Part shown: piece by piece, positions 28,874 through 40,762 of the stretch
Position numbering within the stretch: position 1 is the stretch's first letter
How the letters are laid out: each line of letters starts with the position of its first letter
From: Rickettsia rickettsii
Lineage (GTDB): Bacteria > Pseudomonadota > Alphaproteobacteria > Rickettsiales > Rickettsiaceae
Direction of reading: 5' to 3'
Length of the DNA: 64,000 nt
Assembly: GCF_001951015.1 (NCBI RefSeq)
Contig: NZ_CP018914.1
Coordinates: forward strand, 1,076,001-1,140,000
The notes under the pieces: model-generated
The model's input: only the letters and a program-made list of their open reading frames with translations
What the model was told of the DNA's origin: nothing
Databases searched by the model: none
Position numbers and translations under genes: made by a program

Positions 28874-29995
28874 ATGAAAAATTTTATATTTACGTCTGAG
28901 TCAGTTTCTGAAGGGCATCCGGACAAAATTGCCGATCAAATTTCAGATACGGTACTTGATGAGATACTAAAACAAGACCCTAACGGTCGTGTTGCCTGTG
29001 AAACATTTGTAACCACCGGTCTAGTTTTAGTGAGCGGCCTAGTACCTATGTGGATATTGAGCAAATAGTACGTAGCAAGATACAAGAAATCGGCTATAAT
29101 AATCCAAATTATGGATTTGACGGTAGCTGTTGTATCGTAATTTCAGCTATCATTAACAATCACCCGATATAGCTATGGGTGTTGACAATGCAAATGAAGA
29201 TGAAATAGAGACCAAGGTATGGTTTTCGGTTATGCCTGTAATGAAACGGATAGTTTCATGCCCGCACCGATTTACTACGCTCATTTATTAATGACAAGGC
29301 AAGTATATTTACGTAAACAAAATATCTTGTCTTGGCTTAGACCCGATGCACAATCTCAAGTCACGTTACGATATGAAAATAACAAACCAATTGCCATTGA
29401 TACAGTAGTTTTATCAACTCAGCATCATCCGGCAATACAACAAAAAGACCTTATTGAAGCAGTAATGGAAGAAATTATTAAACAGGCATTACCAAGCAAT
29501 TTACTGCATAAAGACACTAAATACCTAATTAATCCGACGGGTCGGTTTTTATAGGCGGTCCCGTTGCAGATTGCGGTTTAACCTGTAGGGAATTTATCGT
29601 GGAAAGCTATGGAGGAATGGCAAGACACGGCGGCGGTTGCTTTTCTGGAAAAGATCCAACAAAAATAGATAGATCGGCTGCTTACATGGCACACTATATT
29701 GCTAAGAATATAGTAGGAGCAGAACTTACCGATCGCTGTGAAATACAAATATCCTACAATAGACGTAGCTGCTCCCGTATCTGTTTATGCTGAAACTTGC
29801 GGTACTAGCACATTAAGCAACGAACAAATTACTAAGCTCATAACACAGCATTTTGATATGCGTCCAGGAAGAATTATTAAACATCTTAAGCTTCGCACTC
29901 CATGTTATCAACAAACTGTTTCTTACGGTCATTTCGGCCGAGAAGACGCAAATTTTACATTGGAACAATTAGATAAAGTAGATATATTGAGGTGA
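28874..29995 (+). pseudogene. metK: Decayed S-adenosylmethionine synthetase gene
   Basis: MetK makes SAM from methionine and ATP. The start [20 protein letters not shown] and an AAGGAGCG ribosome-binding site are still in place, and the total span fits an ordinary 380-aa gene. The frame breaks at about 29035-29050, again near 29160-29220 (then [20 protein letters not shown]), near 29550 after NPTGRF (the next frame continues IGGP), and near 29745; the C-terminal [10 protein letters not shown] is present. At least four frameshifts make it non-functional. metK decay is well known in rickettsiae, which import SAM from the host. The DNA is still recognisable throughout, so loss is fairly recent. 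Confidence 0.95.
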
Positions 29996-30062
29996 GTAAT
30001 TATTGACATTTATTCATAATACATGATTATTTTGATCTCTGCTTAACCAATTAGTTGAAAAT

Positions 30063-31042
30063 ATGGTTAATGTAAATAATGATAGAAAGTTCGGTAACTT
30101 AGAAAATTATGATAATCAACTTACAAATACTGCTCTAAACAAGAATAAGCTGAAAGAACATTATGAAAATATCACTCAAGCCTTAAATAACATATGGAAA
30201 TATGAGTATGAAGCAAAAGCAACTCAGTACTGCGAAATTTTTGACGATGCCCGTAACTATGATAAATCCACAAAAGATTATAATTTAGGCTCAGTTCATT
30301 TATAACGGCTAAGCGTATAAAGCTTTAAATCCTGACGAAAATACAGGTAAAAAATTAGACCATTTTATGGATGGCTTAGATGAGATTTATAAGCAATCCT
30401 TTTTATGTAAATTAACTAGCTCAACTGAATTACCACCAGCAGAACAGTTAAAAAAATTTTTAGAAAAAACTACAGATGAAATATATGATAAACTGCAAAA
30501 AACCGGAGAAGCATATTTATCATATTCTAATGCTCCTACTAATACAGGATTACATACAAATGTTATAAAATATTCTAAAGAAAACGGAAAAAATTATCGT
30601 ATATATATAATGCCGGTGCTGGGGTAAGAGCAGATAATTCAAAACTAAATCAAACACCAAAAGATCAATTAATACAGGAGTATTAGAAGATAAAAAATAA
30701 GAAGTTAAAACCGATAATACATTCAATAAAAATTCAGAACCTAAAAAACAAACTATCAAAAATAAATTTTATAAGTATTTAAGTAAATTAACGAGAAAAT
30801 TGGGATTAAAATCCATAAGTAATTATTTTAAAGAATTAATTAAAGACCCAAATCTTGAGCAAAATATCAATTTAGAAAAAGAAGCAAAGTTAATAGCAGA
30901 CAAACATCGACTAACAAAATATATGGAACTTAGCGATAATAAAAATAATAATGCAGTATTTAGCGGTAAAAAAACATCAAAGAATATTACTCAATTATAT
31001 ATTATAGATTCATTTTACTGTCAATTCAGGTATTGTCTATAA
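30063..31042 (+). pseudogene. Decayed ORF of unknown function
   Basis: Three open pieces (30063-30305, 30367-30627, 30800-31042) are separated by stops and frame changes. They share composition (Lys/Asn/Glu-rich, helical) and line up as one former protein of about 320 residues. Readable parts include KLKEHYENITQALNNIWKYE, TTDEIYDKLQKTGEAYLSYS and ISNYFKELIKDPNLEQNINL. I do not recognise the family. The start has no good ribosome-binding site. Confidence 0.55.
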
Positions 31043-31074
31043 AAAGTTGACTCAAGGTTTCGATGTCATTCCTG

Positions 31075-31250
31075 CGAGGCATTGGCTTTGTTGCATGGCT
31101 CGGTTTTTTCGTCATTGCGAGGAAAATTACGAAGTAATTGTACGTCCGCAATCTCAAGTTTGTTATTATTTCATGAGATTACCACGCAGCCTATGGCTGC
31201 TCACAATGATGACCCGATATCCACACAACAATGCCTTGCGGGAATGATAG
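31075..31250. repeat. Nested palindromic repeats downstream of dnaE
   Basis: GTCATTCCTGCGAGGCATTG near 31065 is answered by CAATGCCTTGCGGGAATGAT near 31230. Inside are GGCTTTGTTGCATGGCT (31085-31101) and a copy of the 'gtcattgcgag ... cacaatgatg' family (31111-31210). It fills the gap between the pseudogene and dnaE. Confidence 0.7.
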
Positions 31251-31278
31251 TGGAAAACCGAACCACTCAACAACTACG

Positions 31279-34200
31279 CTATTTACTATATCCTTTTAAA
31301 ATCTCAAAATCTTGCCCTTGGAGCAAGAATTTTTCAGGTAATGTAATTTTTGCTACAAAATTCTTTACATCTGCGCTTTGTAAATAGATTGTAGCTTTAG
31401 CATTACTCTGATCTTCATTATTTATACGAGCTGCAAGCAAGTTTACTATCTGCCGTAATTCTTCATGATTTTGTGGATAAAACTGTAGTTCAAATTGTTT
31501 ATTATTAATTGCATCCTCAATTGATGAAAAGCTTTTTGCCGTTAGTTTTATTCCTCCCTCATCTTTAACTATGTCACAATTAACAACTACCAAACTTTTA
31601 ACATCAAGTAAATGTACATAATCTTTTAAAACTTCCTCACTAAAAATACTAAGTTCAAAGATATTCTCAGGATCGGAAAGCACAAGCGTCACAAACCTAC
31701 CTCTTGCCGACATACGGGAATCCTTTTTTTGTATTACACCGGCAAGATTTACTCGGTTAGTACCATCAGGTAAGTTATTATGCAAATCCGCAGTATTTAA
31801 AATATTTAAACGACTAAATATTTCTTGATATTCCGTAAGAGGATGATTAGAGATAAATAAACCCATAGCCTCAAATTCATAAAAGGCTAAAGTATTTTTA
31901 TCGGCATAATCGCTTGATACTAAAATAGTTGGACTTAAACTAGAAACTTTAATTAAGCTAAATTGATTAGATTCCTGCTCTTCGTGATATGCAGTTGAAT
32001 AAGAAAGCAATTTTGGAATGCTTGACAATAATTGCAATCGATTATCATGCAGCTCATCAAAACAGCCTGACTTGATTAAATTTTCCAATAATTTACTGTT
32101 AATAGATTTTGGGGGTAATCTTTCAATAAAATCAGTAATTGATTTAAACGCCCCTCTTGCTTTTCGCTCATCCGTTACTAACTTACCGAAATTCGGCGTA
32201 ACTCCCTTAATAGCACCTAAGGCGAAGATTATTGCACCCGCGATGTTATACCGTGGCTTGACCACGGTATCTTTTGAAATTTCCTGGATACCACGATCAA
32301 GTCGCGGTATGACAGGCTTTACGCTATGCGGGATGACAGTGTCCGAAAACTGTACACTAAAATACCCTTCAGAAATATTAATATTAGGTGCAATAATTTT
32401 TATGCCGTTATCTTTTGCTTCTTGTAAAAATAAATTAATTTTATCGTGATTATTCAATTCAAGATTTAAGCATGCTACTAAAAATTCAGCAGGATAATTA
32501 GCTTTAAGATATGCAGTTTGGTATGAAATAACACCGTAAGACGCAGCATGTGCCTTATTAAAACCGTATCCGGCAAATTTAGCCACGGTCGCAAAAATGG
32601 ATTTAGCTTGAGATTCTGAAATATTATTAGCAATTGCTCCTTTAACAAAAATTTCTTCCTGCTCCTCCATTTCTTTTTTTATCTTCTTACCCATTGCTCT
32701 CCGAAGTAAATCGGCAGCTCCTAGCGTATAACCTGCAAGAACCTGAGCAATTCTTTGTACCTGCTCCTGATATATCACCACTCCGTAAGTTTCTTCTAAG
32801 ATTGGTTTCAATAGCTCATGTAAATAATCAGGCTGTTGTAATTTATGCTTACAAGCTATATAGGTAGGAATATTTTCCATAGGACCAGGACGGTATAACG
32901 CACCAAGAGCTATCAAATCATGTATAGAATCAGGTTTAAGGCGTCTAAGTGCATCTTTCATCCCGATACTTTCAAATTGGAAAACGCCTACTCCTTTACC
33001 TTTACACAACATTTGATAAGTCTTATTATCATCAAACGTCATATTGTTAAAATCTACTTCTATCCCTTGCTCTTTAAGCAGTTTCTTACAATCGGTAATA
33101 ACCGTTAGGGTTTGTAGCCCTAAAAAATCAAATTTAATTAAACCGGCAATCTCGGAATATTTCATAGAATAACCGACTACCAGCATATCGGAGTTAGAAT
33201 CTTTATATACCGGTACTATATCGACTAAATCAGTACCTGCTATTACGATTCCTGCAGCATGAGTTGAGGAATGCCTATGCAGCCCCTCAAGAATTAACGA
33301 AGTATCAATCACTAACTTAATTAACTCCGCTTCACCATCTAAATTATACAACCCATTACCTTTAGCGGCATTTGCAAGCTCCGGAACTTCACGCATTGCC
33401 TGTTCTAAGCTAACTGGATTAACTGCACTAAAAGGGACAAGCTCCGTTAGATAATCAGCGAATTTATAAGGTAAGCTAAGCACACGAGCGACATCCTTAA
33501 TTACAGCCTTTGCCTGCATCTTACCGAAAGTTATAATCTGTCCTACTCTATTATTACCGTATTTGGAACGTACGTAATTAATTACTTCCTCACGCCTTTC
33601 CTGACAAAAATCAATATCAAAATCAGGCATTGAAATACGTTCAGGATTTAAAAATCTTTCAAATAATAAGCCAAATTTAATCGGATCAAGATCAGTAATA
33701 AGCAAGCTCCAAGCAACAACCGAGCCTGCTCCCGATCCTCTACCCGGTCCGACTAAAATCCCCTCTTTTTTACTCCATTTAATAAAATCCGATACAATCA
33801 AAAAATAACCGGCAAAATTCATATTACAGATAATATCCAGCTCATAATTAAGACGAGCAAAATATTCGGTTTTCAATGCTTCTTGATTCTCTAACGCAAT
33901 ATTTTCAGATTTAAACTTTGCAGCAAGCCTTGCAAGCAACCCTTCTGTTGCATCTTTTTTAATTAAATCCGTTTCACTAATATCTTTGGTGGCAAAATTA
34001 GGCAGCATCGGCGGGTTTGCATGTGCGGCAAAATAACAACGCTCTCTTAAATTCACGGTATTTTGGATGGCACTAGGTAAATCGGAAAAAAGCTCTATCA
34101 TCTCATGCGGTGATCTAAAATAACAATTTTCGCTAACTGTTTTTCGATCCAGATATTCTTTAGTAACACCGGCTGATATACATAACAATACATCATGTGC

Positions 34201-34824
34201 ATCATGCATGCTTTTCTCACTAAACAAAACTTTATTAGTAGCAACAAGCGGAATAGCAAGCTCGGCAGCAATTCTAATATAACTATCCTCAATAAACTGT
34301 TCTTCCGGTAGCTCATGTCTCATAATCTCAAAGTAAAAACGATCTCCTAAAATTTCCTGTAATTTACGTGCAAACAGCATCGCTTGCTCCTCGTTGCGAG
34401 CTAGCAAGCATTTTCCGACAATACCGTCGGTATAACAGCATAATCCTATTAATCCTTCTTGATATTCGATTAAATCTTCAAAATTAATATGATCGCATAT
34501 CTTACGATCATTTTTAGTAAAAGTAAGGCTTGATAGTTTGAGTAAATTTTTATAACCAGTTTCATCTTTAGCTATAAGCAAAATTTGAGCAAAAATATCT
34601 ATATCGTATTTTATATTTAGAATAACTCCGTGTATCGGCTGCAGTCCTTTTTTTACTGCACATAATGCAAACTCTAATGAGCCGAATAAATTTCCCTTAT
34701 CTGCCAAACAAATAGCAGGCATTTTATTCGATGAAGCAAGTTCTACTACCTTCTCAATCGTTAATGCACTTTCTAGAAAAGAATAAGAGCTTTGAGTTCT
34801 TAAATGAATAAATTCAGGTCGCAT
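31279..34824 (-). CDS. dnaE: DNA polymerase III alpha subunit with an in-frame palindrome
   Basis: The replicative polymerase. The 1181-aa product has the PHP domain at the start ([20 protein letters not shown]), the catalytic aspartates in [20 protein letters not shown] (about residues 396-415) and [14 protein letters not shown], the helix-hairpin-helix region and a C-terminal OB fold ([24 protein letters not shown]). Residues about 828-861 ([20 protein letters not shown] and on) have no counterpart in the family: they fall between [11 protein letters not shown] and [12 protein letters not shown] and are encoded by a palindromic repeat. The gene remains open, and being essential, the insert must be tolerated. 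Confidence 0.97.
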   Translation of the reverse strand: MRPEFIHLRTQSSYSFLESALTIEKVVELASSNKMPAICLADKGNLFGSLEFALCAVKKGLQPIHGVILNIKYDIDIFAQILLIAKDETGYKNLLKLSSLTFTKNDRKICDHINFEDLIEYQEGLIGLCCYTDGIVGKCLLARNEEQAMLFARKLQEILGDRFYFEIMRHELPEEQFIEDSYIRIAAELAIPLVATNKVLFSEKSMHDAHDVLLCISAGVTKEYLDRKTVSENCYFRSPHEMIELFSDLPSAIQNTVNLRERCYFAAHANPPMLPNFATKDISETDLIKKDATEGLLARLAAKFKSENIALENQEALKTEYFARLNYELDIICNMNFAGYFLIVSDFIKWSKKEGILVGPGRGSGAGSVVAWSLLITDLDPIKFGLLFERFLNPERISMPDFDIDFCQERREEVINYVRSKYGNNRVGQIITFGKMQAKAVIKDVARVLSLPYKFADYLTELVPFSAVNPVSLEQAMREVPELANAAKGNGLYNLDGEAELIKLVIDTSLILEGLHRHSSTHAAGIVIAGTDLVDIVPVYKDSNSDMLVVGYSMKYSEIAGLIKFDFLGLQTLTVITDCKKLLKEQGIEVDFNNMTFDDNKTYQMLCKGKGVGVFQFESIGMKDALRRLKPDSIHDLIALGALYRPGPMENIPTYIACKHKLQQPDYLHELLKPILEETYGVVIYQEQVQRIAQVLAGYTLGAADLLRRAMGKKIKKEMEEQEEIFVKGAIANNISESQAKSIFATVAKFAGYGFNKAHAASYGVISYQTAYLKANYPAEFLVACLNLELNNHDKINLFLQEAKDNGIKIIAPNINISEGYFSVQFSDTVIPHSVKPVIPRLDRGIQEISKDTVVKPRYNIAGAIIFALGAIKGVTPNFGKLVTDERKARGAFKSITDFIERLPPKSINSKLLENLIKSGCFDELHDNRLQLLSSIPKLLSYSTAYHEEQESNQFSLIKVSSLSPTILVSSDYADKNTLAFYEFEAMGLFISNHPLTEYQEIFSRLNILNTADLHNNLPDGTNRVNLAGVIQKKDSRMSARGRFVTLVLSDPENIFELSIFSEEVLKDYVHLLDVKSLVVVNCDIVKDEGGIKLTAKSFSSIEDAINNKQFELQFYPQNHEELRQIVNLLAARINNEDQSNAKATIYLQSADVKNFVAKITLPEKFLLQGQDFEILKGYSK
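32244..32345. repeat. Palindromic element inserted within dnaE
   Basis: ATACCGTGG (32248-32256) pairs perfectly with CCACGGTAT (32262-32270). GATACCACGATCAAGTCGCG follows as a second inverted copy, and GCGGGATGACAGTG closes. The same 'ataccgtggcttgaccacggtat' palindrome occurs at 39165, 52603 and 58238. The insertion is a multiple of three and opens in the dnaE frame. Confidence 0.85.
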
Positions 34825-34870
34825 TTTAAATTAATGTTCAAGTTTATTGTCTTACTGTATGACTCCTTAT

Positions 34871-34938
34871 GTCATTCCCGCATAGGCGGGAATCCAGGGT
34901 AAAGCGAGATAAATATTCCCGCCTACGCGGGAATAACA
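34871..34938. repeat. Palindrome between dnaE and ugd
   Basis: GTCATTCCCGCATAGGCGGG (34871-34890) and CCCGCCTACGCGGGAATAAC (34918-34937) are inverted; a 68-bp member of the 12506 family. It lies upstream of dnaE and downstream of ugd. Confidence 0.8.
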
Positions 34939-34959
34939 TCGGAAGCCTTAACGACAAGA

Positions 34960-36258
34960 CTAAATTTTACTTCCGACTGCATAATATCTAAAACCGATTT
35001 TTTTCATTGCTTCATTATCTAGTATATTTCTAAGATCAATGATTATCGGCGATTTTACTAAATCATAAATTTCTTGCCAATTAAGTTCTTTAAATTCTGA
35101 CCATTCAGTTACAATAACTATAATATCTACTGATTTACAGGCGTCAACTGCTGAATCTAAATATAGCAAATTTTTATGTTCCAAATTCTTTTTAGCATTT
35201 TCAAGACCGATAGGATCAAATGCTTTAACATATACATCTTTATTTAATAAGATCTTTACAATTGCGATGGCAGGGCTTGCTCTTACATCATCTGTTCCTG
35301 CTTTATATGTTAAGCCTAAAATTGCTATATTTTTACCTTTTAAATCTCCGTCTAACAAAGTAGCTATTTTATCTACCATATTACTTGGACGCTGCTTATT
35401 ACTTTTAATGACTGCCTTAAGAATCCTACAATCTATATGATGATTTTTTACAAGATTATTTAATGCTAGAATATCTTTTGGAAAGCACGAACCGCCAAAA
35501 CCAGGTCCTGCATTTAAAAAATTTTGACCGATTCTTTGGTCAAGTCCTACACCTTGAGATAAATCTTTAATATTACCGCCGATTTTTTCACATAAATCAG
35601 CCATCTCATTAATAAAAGCAATTTTGGTAGCTAAGAAACTATTTGAAGCATATTTAATAAGTTCGCTCGTCACTAAATCGGTAACCACAAACTTTGCACC
35701 TTGTAAAGGTGCATAAATTTTTCGCAATATTTCCTCTGATTCTTTATTATTTACACCGATAACTATACGATCAGGATATAAAAAATCTTCTACCGCACTA
35801 CCCTCTCTTAAAAACTCAGGATTAGAAGCAACATTAAATGAAAAGCCTCTTGATTTTAAATAAGCTATAATATTACTGCAACTACCCGGCGGAACGGTAG
35901 ATTTTATGACTATTAAACAATCTTTATTTATATGCTCGAAAACTTTATCAATAGCATCATAAACATATTTTAAATCCGCTTCTCCCAACCCTTTTGAAGG
36001 TGTACCGACCGTAATAAATATTGCATCAGCATTGTGAAGTTCATTATTATAAATATTTGTAAATTTTAACCTATCAGATTCTAAAGCTTGCTTCAGATAC
36101 TCATCAAGTTTAGCTTCATAAATCGGTAATATTCGCTTATTTAATTTGGATATTTTAACCTCATCATTATCAAGACAAGTAACATTATGACCTAAATAGC
36201 CCATAATAATACCTGAGACTAATCCCACATATCCGCTACCGATAAATGTAATATTCAT
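34960..36258 (-). CDS. ugd: UDP-glucose 6-dehydrogenase
   Basis: Oxidises UDP-glucose to UDP-glucuronate with two NAD, a precursor for surface polysaccharides. The 432-aa product has the N-terminal Rossmann motif GSGYVGLVSG, KSTVPPGS, NPEFLREGSAVEDFLYPDRI, the central helix with KYASNSFLATKIAFINE, and the catalytic cysteine in GPGFGGSCFPKD, followed by the C-terminal UDP-binding domain (LGLTYKAGTDDVRASPA). All catalytic residues are present and length is normal. Confidence 0.96.
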   Translation of the reverse strand: MNITFIGSGYVGLVSGIIMGYLGHNVTCLDNDEVKISKLNKRILPIYEAKLDEYLKQALESDRLKFTNIYNNELHNADAIFITVGTPSKGLGEADLKYVYDAIDKVFEHINKDCLIVIKSTVPPGSCSNIIAYLKSRGFSFNVASNPEFLREGSAVEDFLYPDRIVIGVNNKESEEILRKIYAPLQGAKFVVTDLVTSELIKYASNSFLATKIAFINEMADLCEKIGGNIKDLSQGVGLDQRIGQNFLNAGPGFGGSCFPKDILALNNLVKNHHIDCRILKAVIKSNKQRPSNMVDKIATLLDGDLKGKNIAILGLTYKAGTDDVRASPAIAIVKILLNKDVYVKAFDPIGLENAKKNLEHKNLLYLDSAVDACKSVDIIVIVTEWSEFKELNWQEIYDLVKSPIIIDLRNILDNEAMKKIGFRYYAVGSKI

Positions 36259-36290
36259 AATTTTTTGTGATTTTTATATTAAATTTTAAA

Positions 36291-36472
36291 ATTATACTTT
36301 ATATTCCAAGTGTATACCTCAAATAAATGAAGAGTAGTATAGACGAAGCTCAATTTCAAAAAGTACAAGGAGTCCACAAGACGAGGAACAGAGCGTATAC
36401 TTAATACGTGAGTACCGGAGTACTTGTAGGATGATGTAGCCAATTTTTGCAGTTCTACCCGAGTATATAAAG
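36291..36472. repeat. Palindromic repeat between ugd and the AsmA-like gene
   Basis: The left arm TATAGACGAAGCTCAATTTC and right arm AATTTTTGCAGTTCTACCCG flank the core 'gagcgtatacttaatacgtgagta'. It is preceded by 'caaataaatgaagag', a lead-in also found at 42950 and 59305. The 67-aa minus-strand ORF here is only the translated repeat. Confidence 0.7.
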
Positions 36473-36506
36473 CTTTTATCATATTTCAATAGATTTACAA
36501 GCTCAA

Positions 36507-39017
36507 ATGAATTTTATTAAAAAAACCTTTATTAGTATTTTTATAATTCTGATTTCATTATCTTTGGCTATAACTCTAACTGTTTATAGTGCAAATAAAG
36601 GACACTTAAATAAACCTTTGAAAAAAATAATTGAATTGTATTTAAGTAAAAATGATATAAAGGCTGTACTACATAATTTAGAATTTAAAGAAAACCGATT
36701 ATCCATAGATAAAATTTCCTTAAGTCTTATAGATAATGCTAGAGGAGAAATTAACGATTTTAATCTTTTCTTTAATTTCAAAAATTTCTTCTCTAATTCG
36801 TTAATAGAGGCTAATTTTAATATCGATAAAATTTCCGTAATTTCAAATAACGATGAAGAGATTATAAATACTTCAACGACCGGTGATTATGCGTTAAATA
36901 TAATTAAAAAAAATTCCCTAACCGACATACGACTAACTTCAATAAAAAGTGATATCCTAACTGATGAGCAAGGAGCAGACTTACCTCTAGGAAATGCTTT
37001 ATGCTCATATAAAACCACCTATTCTAAAGATAATCCAAAGACTGTTAATTGCAAACTCACCTTTGGGAACAAAGCTTTTTTATCACTAAGCGGTATAATA
37101 ACCAATAAAAATATCGATGCAAGTGCAGCTGCCGCAAATATGCCTTTAATAATTTATCAAACAGTCGAAAAAATCATTCCTAATAATCCTATAATCTCAT
37201 ATTTACGAGAACATATAAAACAAGGTTACATCCAAAACGGAGAATTAAATATTAAATTAGATAAAAAATTTTTTAAAAAAAATATTTTAGTAGAAGATAA
37301 TTTAAAAGCAAATTTACATATCTCGAATTTTGAATATAAATATCATACAGATTTACCACCTTTGACTAAAGTTGATACTAATATAATCATTTCAGGACCG
37401 GAAATAAAATTTCTAATTAATGAAGCATATAGCGGTCAAAGTGTCATTTCAGACGGTATTATGACTTTCAAATGGGAAGGACTGGATAAATCACAATTTG
37501 TTTTTAATGCTACTGCTAAAGGTGAAATTAATGACTTAATTGCCTTTGTTCCAAATGATGCATATCAAAATATTAAAGCTCAAAATATTGATCTTAAAAA
37601 AATCAAAGGAACGGCAAATTCAATAATAGAGCTAATAATTCCTATTAGCCCCAATATCCCTAATAGCTATAATGTTTTGTCAACATTAACAAATATCTCT
37701 TTTAACACCTTAGACAATAATATCCTATTACAAAACGGTGAAGCCAAAGGTATTTTTAAAGATAATAAACTAAATATTAGCGGTAAAGGTAACATTAATA
37801 ATTATGCAAGCAGCTTTACTTATGATCATGATATATCGGATAAAAATAATGAGTGTTTACTTAAAATAAAAAGCAATATTGCGGCAAATAATCAAAGATT
37901 TGGAGTATTTAAATTAATTTCAGGCAGCACCGTTTTAAATTTTGAGTATAAAAAACAGCATAATAATGAGAGTTTTATTACTGTTAATTCTAATCTTAAT
38001 AATTTAGAATTTTATATAGATAAAGTATCTATTCATAAAAAATTATATAAAAAAGCCAATTTATATTTATATACTAAATTAAATGATAAAAATTTCGATA
38101 GAAATATTGTATTTAACCTTTCAGGGCAGGATAATCTAAAAATTAACGGTAATGCCTTAATTAAGAAAAATATTTATAATATTAATCTAGCCTCTGTTAA
38201 ACATAATCATACGGATTTAAAAGGAAACATAATTATAGATAACCATAATCTTAATACGACACTTTATGGCAACAGATTAGATTTATCAAATGCTAATATG
38301 ATGCAGTTTTTAGAAAAAGCGGGAGATTCTACACGTAATATTAATTTAAAAACTAATATATCAAAAATACTTTTAAAGAATAATATAATTCTAGATAATC
38401 TTGATTTAGCAATTAAATGTGATAAAGTGCGGTGTTTCTCCGGCTTTCTAAATGCTAATATTGATAATAAAAAAGTTAAGATGTCGCTTACTGCTAAGGA
38501 AACGTTTGAACAATGGTTCATTGAATCCGATAATGCCGGAGCATTGCTTAAGGGACTTGGAATGTATACCACTATGCAAAACGGTCAAATTAACATCAAC
38601 TTAAATACAAAAAGATATGAAGTAAAAAAAGGTGAAATAGTGCCAATATTAGACGGCAAATTTTCTATAAAACATTTTACGGTAGTCGATACTCCTTTTT
38701 TAACACGGCTTGTTTCCTTTGTTTCGTTGCCAGGTTTTCTTAGTTCAATAACTAATAATAAAAATATTTTATTTGAAGATATGATCGGTAAATTTAATTA
38801 TAGAGGAAATATAATTACAATTTTTGATACGGAAGCACATGGACCGTTCTTTGATTTTACTATGACAGGTAATATTGATACCAAGCAGCAATTAATTATG
38901 GTTAAAGGAAATGTTATTCCTTCCTTTTTCTTAATCAGCACTATTGTAACTAAAATACCGGTAGTCGGTAAAATATTTTCCAAAGTCGCTCCTTACTACC
39001 TAAAAATGAAATATTAA
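36507..39017 (+). CDS. AsmA-like envelope protein (YhdP/DUF3971-like)
   Basis: Proteins of this family are inner-membrane-anchored, mostly periplasmic beta-groove proteins that help carry phospholipid to the outer membrane. The 836-aa product has one N-terminal helix (about 7-29, [20 protein letters not shown]), then a very long beta-rich, Asn/Lys/Ile-rich region, and an AsmA_2-like C-terminus ([20 protein letters not shown], then [16 protein letters not shown]). Length is less than E. coli YhdP (about 1260). The homology call rests on architecture and the C-terminal block, so the exact subfamily is open. Confidence 0.7.
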   Translation: MNFIKKTFISIFIILISLSLAITLTVYSANKGHLNKPLKKIIELYLSKNDIKAVLHNLEFKENRLSIDKISLSLIDNARGEINDFNLFFNFKNFFSNSLIEANFNIDKISVISNNDEEIINTSTTGDYALNIIKKNSLTDIRLTSIKSDILTDEQGADLPLGNALCSYKTTYSKDNPKTVNCKLTFGNKAFLSLSGIITNKNIDASAAAANMPLIIYQTVEKIIPNNPIISYLREHIKQGYIQNGELNIKLDKKFFKKNILVEDNLKANLHISNFEYKYHTDLPPLTKVDTNIIISGPEIKFLINEAYSGQSVISDGIMTFKWEGLDKSQFVFNATAKGEINDLIAFVPNDAYQNIKAQNIDLKKIKGTANSIIELIIPISPNIPNSYNVLSTLTNISFNTLDNNILLQNGEAKGIFKDNKLNISGKGNINNYASSFTYDHDISDKNNECLLKIKSNIAANNQRFGVFKLISGSTVLNFEYKKQHNNESFITVNSNLNNLEFYIDKVSIHKKLYKKANLYLYTKLNDKNFDRNIVFNLSGQDNLKINGNALIKKNIYNINLASVKHNHTDLKGNIIIDNHNLNTTLYGNRLDLSNANMMQFLEKAGDSTRNINLKTNISKILLKNNIILDNLDLAIKCDKVRCFSGFLNANIDNKKVKMSLTAKETFEQWFIESDNAGALLKGLGMYTTMQNGQININLNTKRYEVKKGEIVPILDGKFSIKHFTVVDTPFLTRLVSFVSLPGFLSSITNNKNILFEDMIGKFNYRGNIITIFDTEAHGPFFDFTMTGNIDTKQQLIMVKGNVIPSFFLISTIVTKIPVVGKIFSKVAPYYLKMKY

Positions 39018-39069
39018 GTAACTATTTAAAGCTATTAGATTTCATGTACAAAATTTTTAATCATTCCTT

Positions 39070-39402
39070 TATGTCATTCCTGCAAGGCATTATTGCGTGT
39101 GTACCTAATCGTCATTGCGAGCGACTGAAAGCGTTGTTGCATGGCTCAAAAAACGTGTTCGGTGTCATACCATGGCTTGACCACGGTATCCAGAAAACAA
39201 CTAAAAATACTAACAATATTAGTATTTTTAACTGGGGCCTGCTACAAACTTGCGGGATGACAGAAGTGGAAGCAAGCCATGCAACAAAGCCACAACTGCA
39301 AGGAGCGTGGTGGCAATCCAGAAATAATAATAGAATATTCTGTAAATCAGAATTTTTTACTGGATTGCTTCGTCGCAACTTACAGTTTTTCCTCACAATG
39401 AC
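39070..39402. repeat. Three repeats nested in each other ahead of ampG
   Basis: Outermost: CGTCATTGCGAGCGACTG (39111) to TCCTCACAATGACG (39402). Inside it: GTTGTTGCATGGCTC (39132) to AAGCCATGCAACAAAGCC (39276-39293). Innermost: GGTGTCATACCATGGCTTGA (39163) to CTTGCGGGATGACAG (39262). Each inner pair interrupts the outer, so three insertions in sequence are implied. The ORF reading through all of them is joined in frame to ampG. Confidence 0.75.
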
Positions 39403-40696
39403 GTTGAAGATCAATTCATGCAAGAATGACATAAATAACCATATATATTTAATCGGTATTTTACTTTTAGGCTTAATTTCCGGTCTTACGTTCAATTTAA
39501 TTTTTTTTACAGTTCCATATCAATTATCCGAAGCAAAATACACCACTGATATAATAGGTTCGATATCACTAGCTGCCTTTCCGTATTGCTTAAAGGTCAT
39601 ATGGTCACCTTTTATAGATAAATATTCTATACCTTTTTTATGTTCTAAATTCGGTCACAGGCGTGGCTGGGCATTGGTATCACAAATATTTTTAATCCTA
39701 GCGATGACGGGGTTCTTAAACATAAGCCCTTGTAATAACTTATATATTACTGCAATTATCTTATTTATTATTTCATCCTGCAGTTCTACACAAGATATTG
39801 TACTTGATGCATATAGAATTGAGAGACCTACATCTAAAGAAGAGCTTTCAATGGCTTTTACCTTTAGTAGCATAGGGTTTCGTTTAGGTATGTTACTTGG
39901 CAGCGTCGGTACTTTATATTCATCAATTATTTTCGGCTGGAATACAGTATATAAATCGGCTCTATTCATTACTCTAATTGGACCTATAGTAATTTTATGT
40001 ATCAAAGAACCACAATCACAAGAAATACACCATACAACTACTCATTTAATAGGATTACAACAATATTTTGAAGTTATTAAAAAAAGTATTATCTCCTTAA
40101 AAAATGAACAGCAATATTTACTGCTAATTATATTGTTTATCTTTTTATATAAGGCTGCAGATTCTATACCTATGGCTATGAGTTCGCCTTTATTGCTCGA
40201 TTTAAGTTTTACTACTCATGAAATTGCCGTTATTTACAAAGCTTACGGGTTACTAATCATGATCGTCGGAGGAGCTTTAAGCGGCGTTTTAGCTGCAAAA
40301 ATGGGTATATTTCATAGTGTCTTAATTGGTGGAGTTATTCAATTATTGTCACCTCTTATGTTTATGATTCTTGCTACTATCGGCTATGATATAAAGACAT
40401 TTATAATAACTGTTACAGTACAAAATTTTTGTGCAGGCTTTGCAGGAACTATTATCTCTATCTATTTTGCTAGCCTTTGCAATAGTGAATTTGTTGCCAC
40501 ACAATATTCTATTATTGCATCTTTTAGCTCGCTTAGCCGTATTATTCTAGCTAGCCTTGGCGGTATTTGTGCAAAATATCTTACTTGGCCTGTATTCTTT
40601 TTAGGTAATACTCTGTTTAGCATGTTATTTATCCCGATATTTTATAAAATATATAGAAAGAAACTAGGCTTTGTGAATGTTTCTAAAAACATATGA
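39398..40696 (+). CDS. ampG: AmpG-family muropeptide permease (MFS)
   Basis: Imports anhydro-muropeptides for peptidoglycan recycling. The product is a 12-helix major facilitator with [20 protein letters not shown] as helix 1 and motif A-like [13 protein letters not shown] between helices 2 and 3. The open frame extends to 39044, but the first 118 codons are translated repeats (for example [10 protein letters not shown]), so the ATG at 39398 ([11 protein letters not shown]) is the most plausible present start; even this codon lies in the outer repeat arm. The natural start may have been replaced by the insertion. Rickettsiae have several AmpG paralogues; which one this is I cannot say. Confidence 0.8.
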   Translation: MTLKINSCKNDINNHIYLIGILLLGLISGLTFNLIFFTVPYQLSEAKYTTDIIGSISLAAFPYCLKVIWSPFIDKYSIPFLCSKFGHRRGWALVSQIFLILAMTGFLNISPCNNLYITAIILFIISSCSSTQDIVLDAYRIERPTSKEELSMAFTFSSIGFRLGMLLGSVGTLYSSIIFGWNTVYKSALFITLIGPIVILCIKEPQSQEIHHTTTHLIGLQQYFEVIKKSIISLKNEQQYLLLIILFIFLYKAADSIPMAMSSPLLLDLSFTTHEIAVIYKAYGLLIMIVGGALSGVLAAKMGIFHSVLIGGVIQLLSPLMFMILATIGYDIKTFIITVTVQNFCAGFAGTIISIYFASLCNSEFVATQYSIIASFSSLSRIILASLGGICAKYLTWPVFFLGNTLFSMLFIPIFYKIYRKKLGFVNVSKNI

Positions 40697-40762
40697 CAAT
40701 TATTAAAAAAAGTTTATAATATTGATATATATATTTCTGCGAAATGAAGAGTCAGAATTTTT

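Noticed and set aside
31047..31387. ORFs of 66 and 101 aa downstream of dnaE
   Set aside because: They consist of palindromic repeats and antisense dnaE.
39044..39397. 118-codon N-terminal extension of AmpG
   Set aside because: The residues are repeat-encoded ([22 protein letters not shown] and so on) and absent from the transporter fold; I placed the start at 39398.
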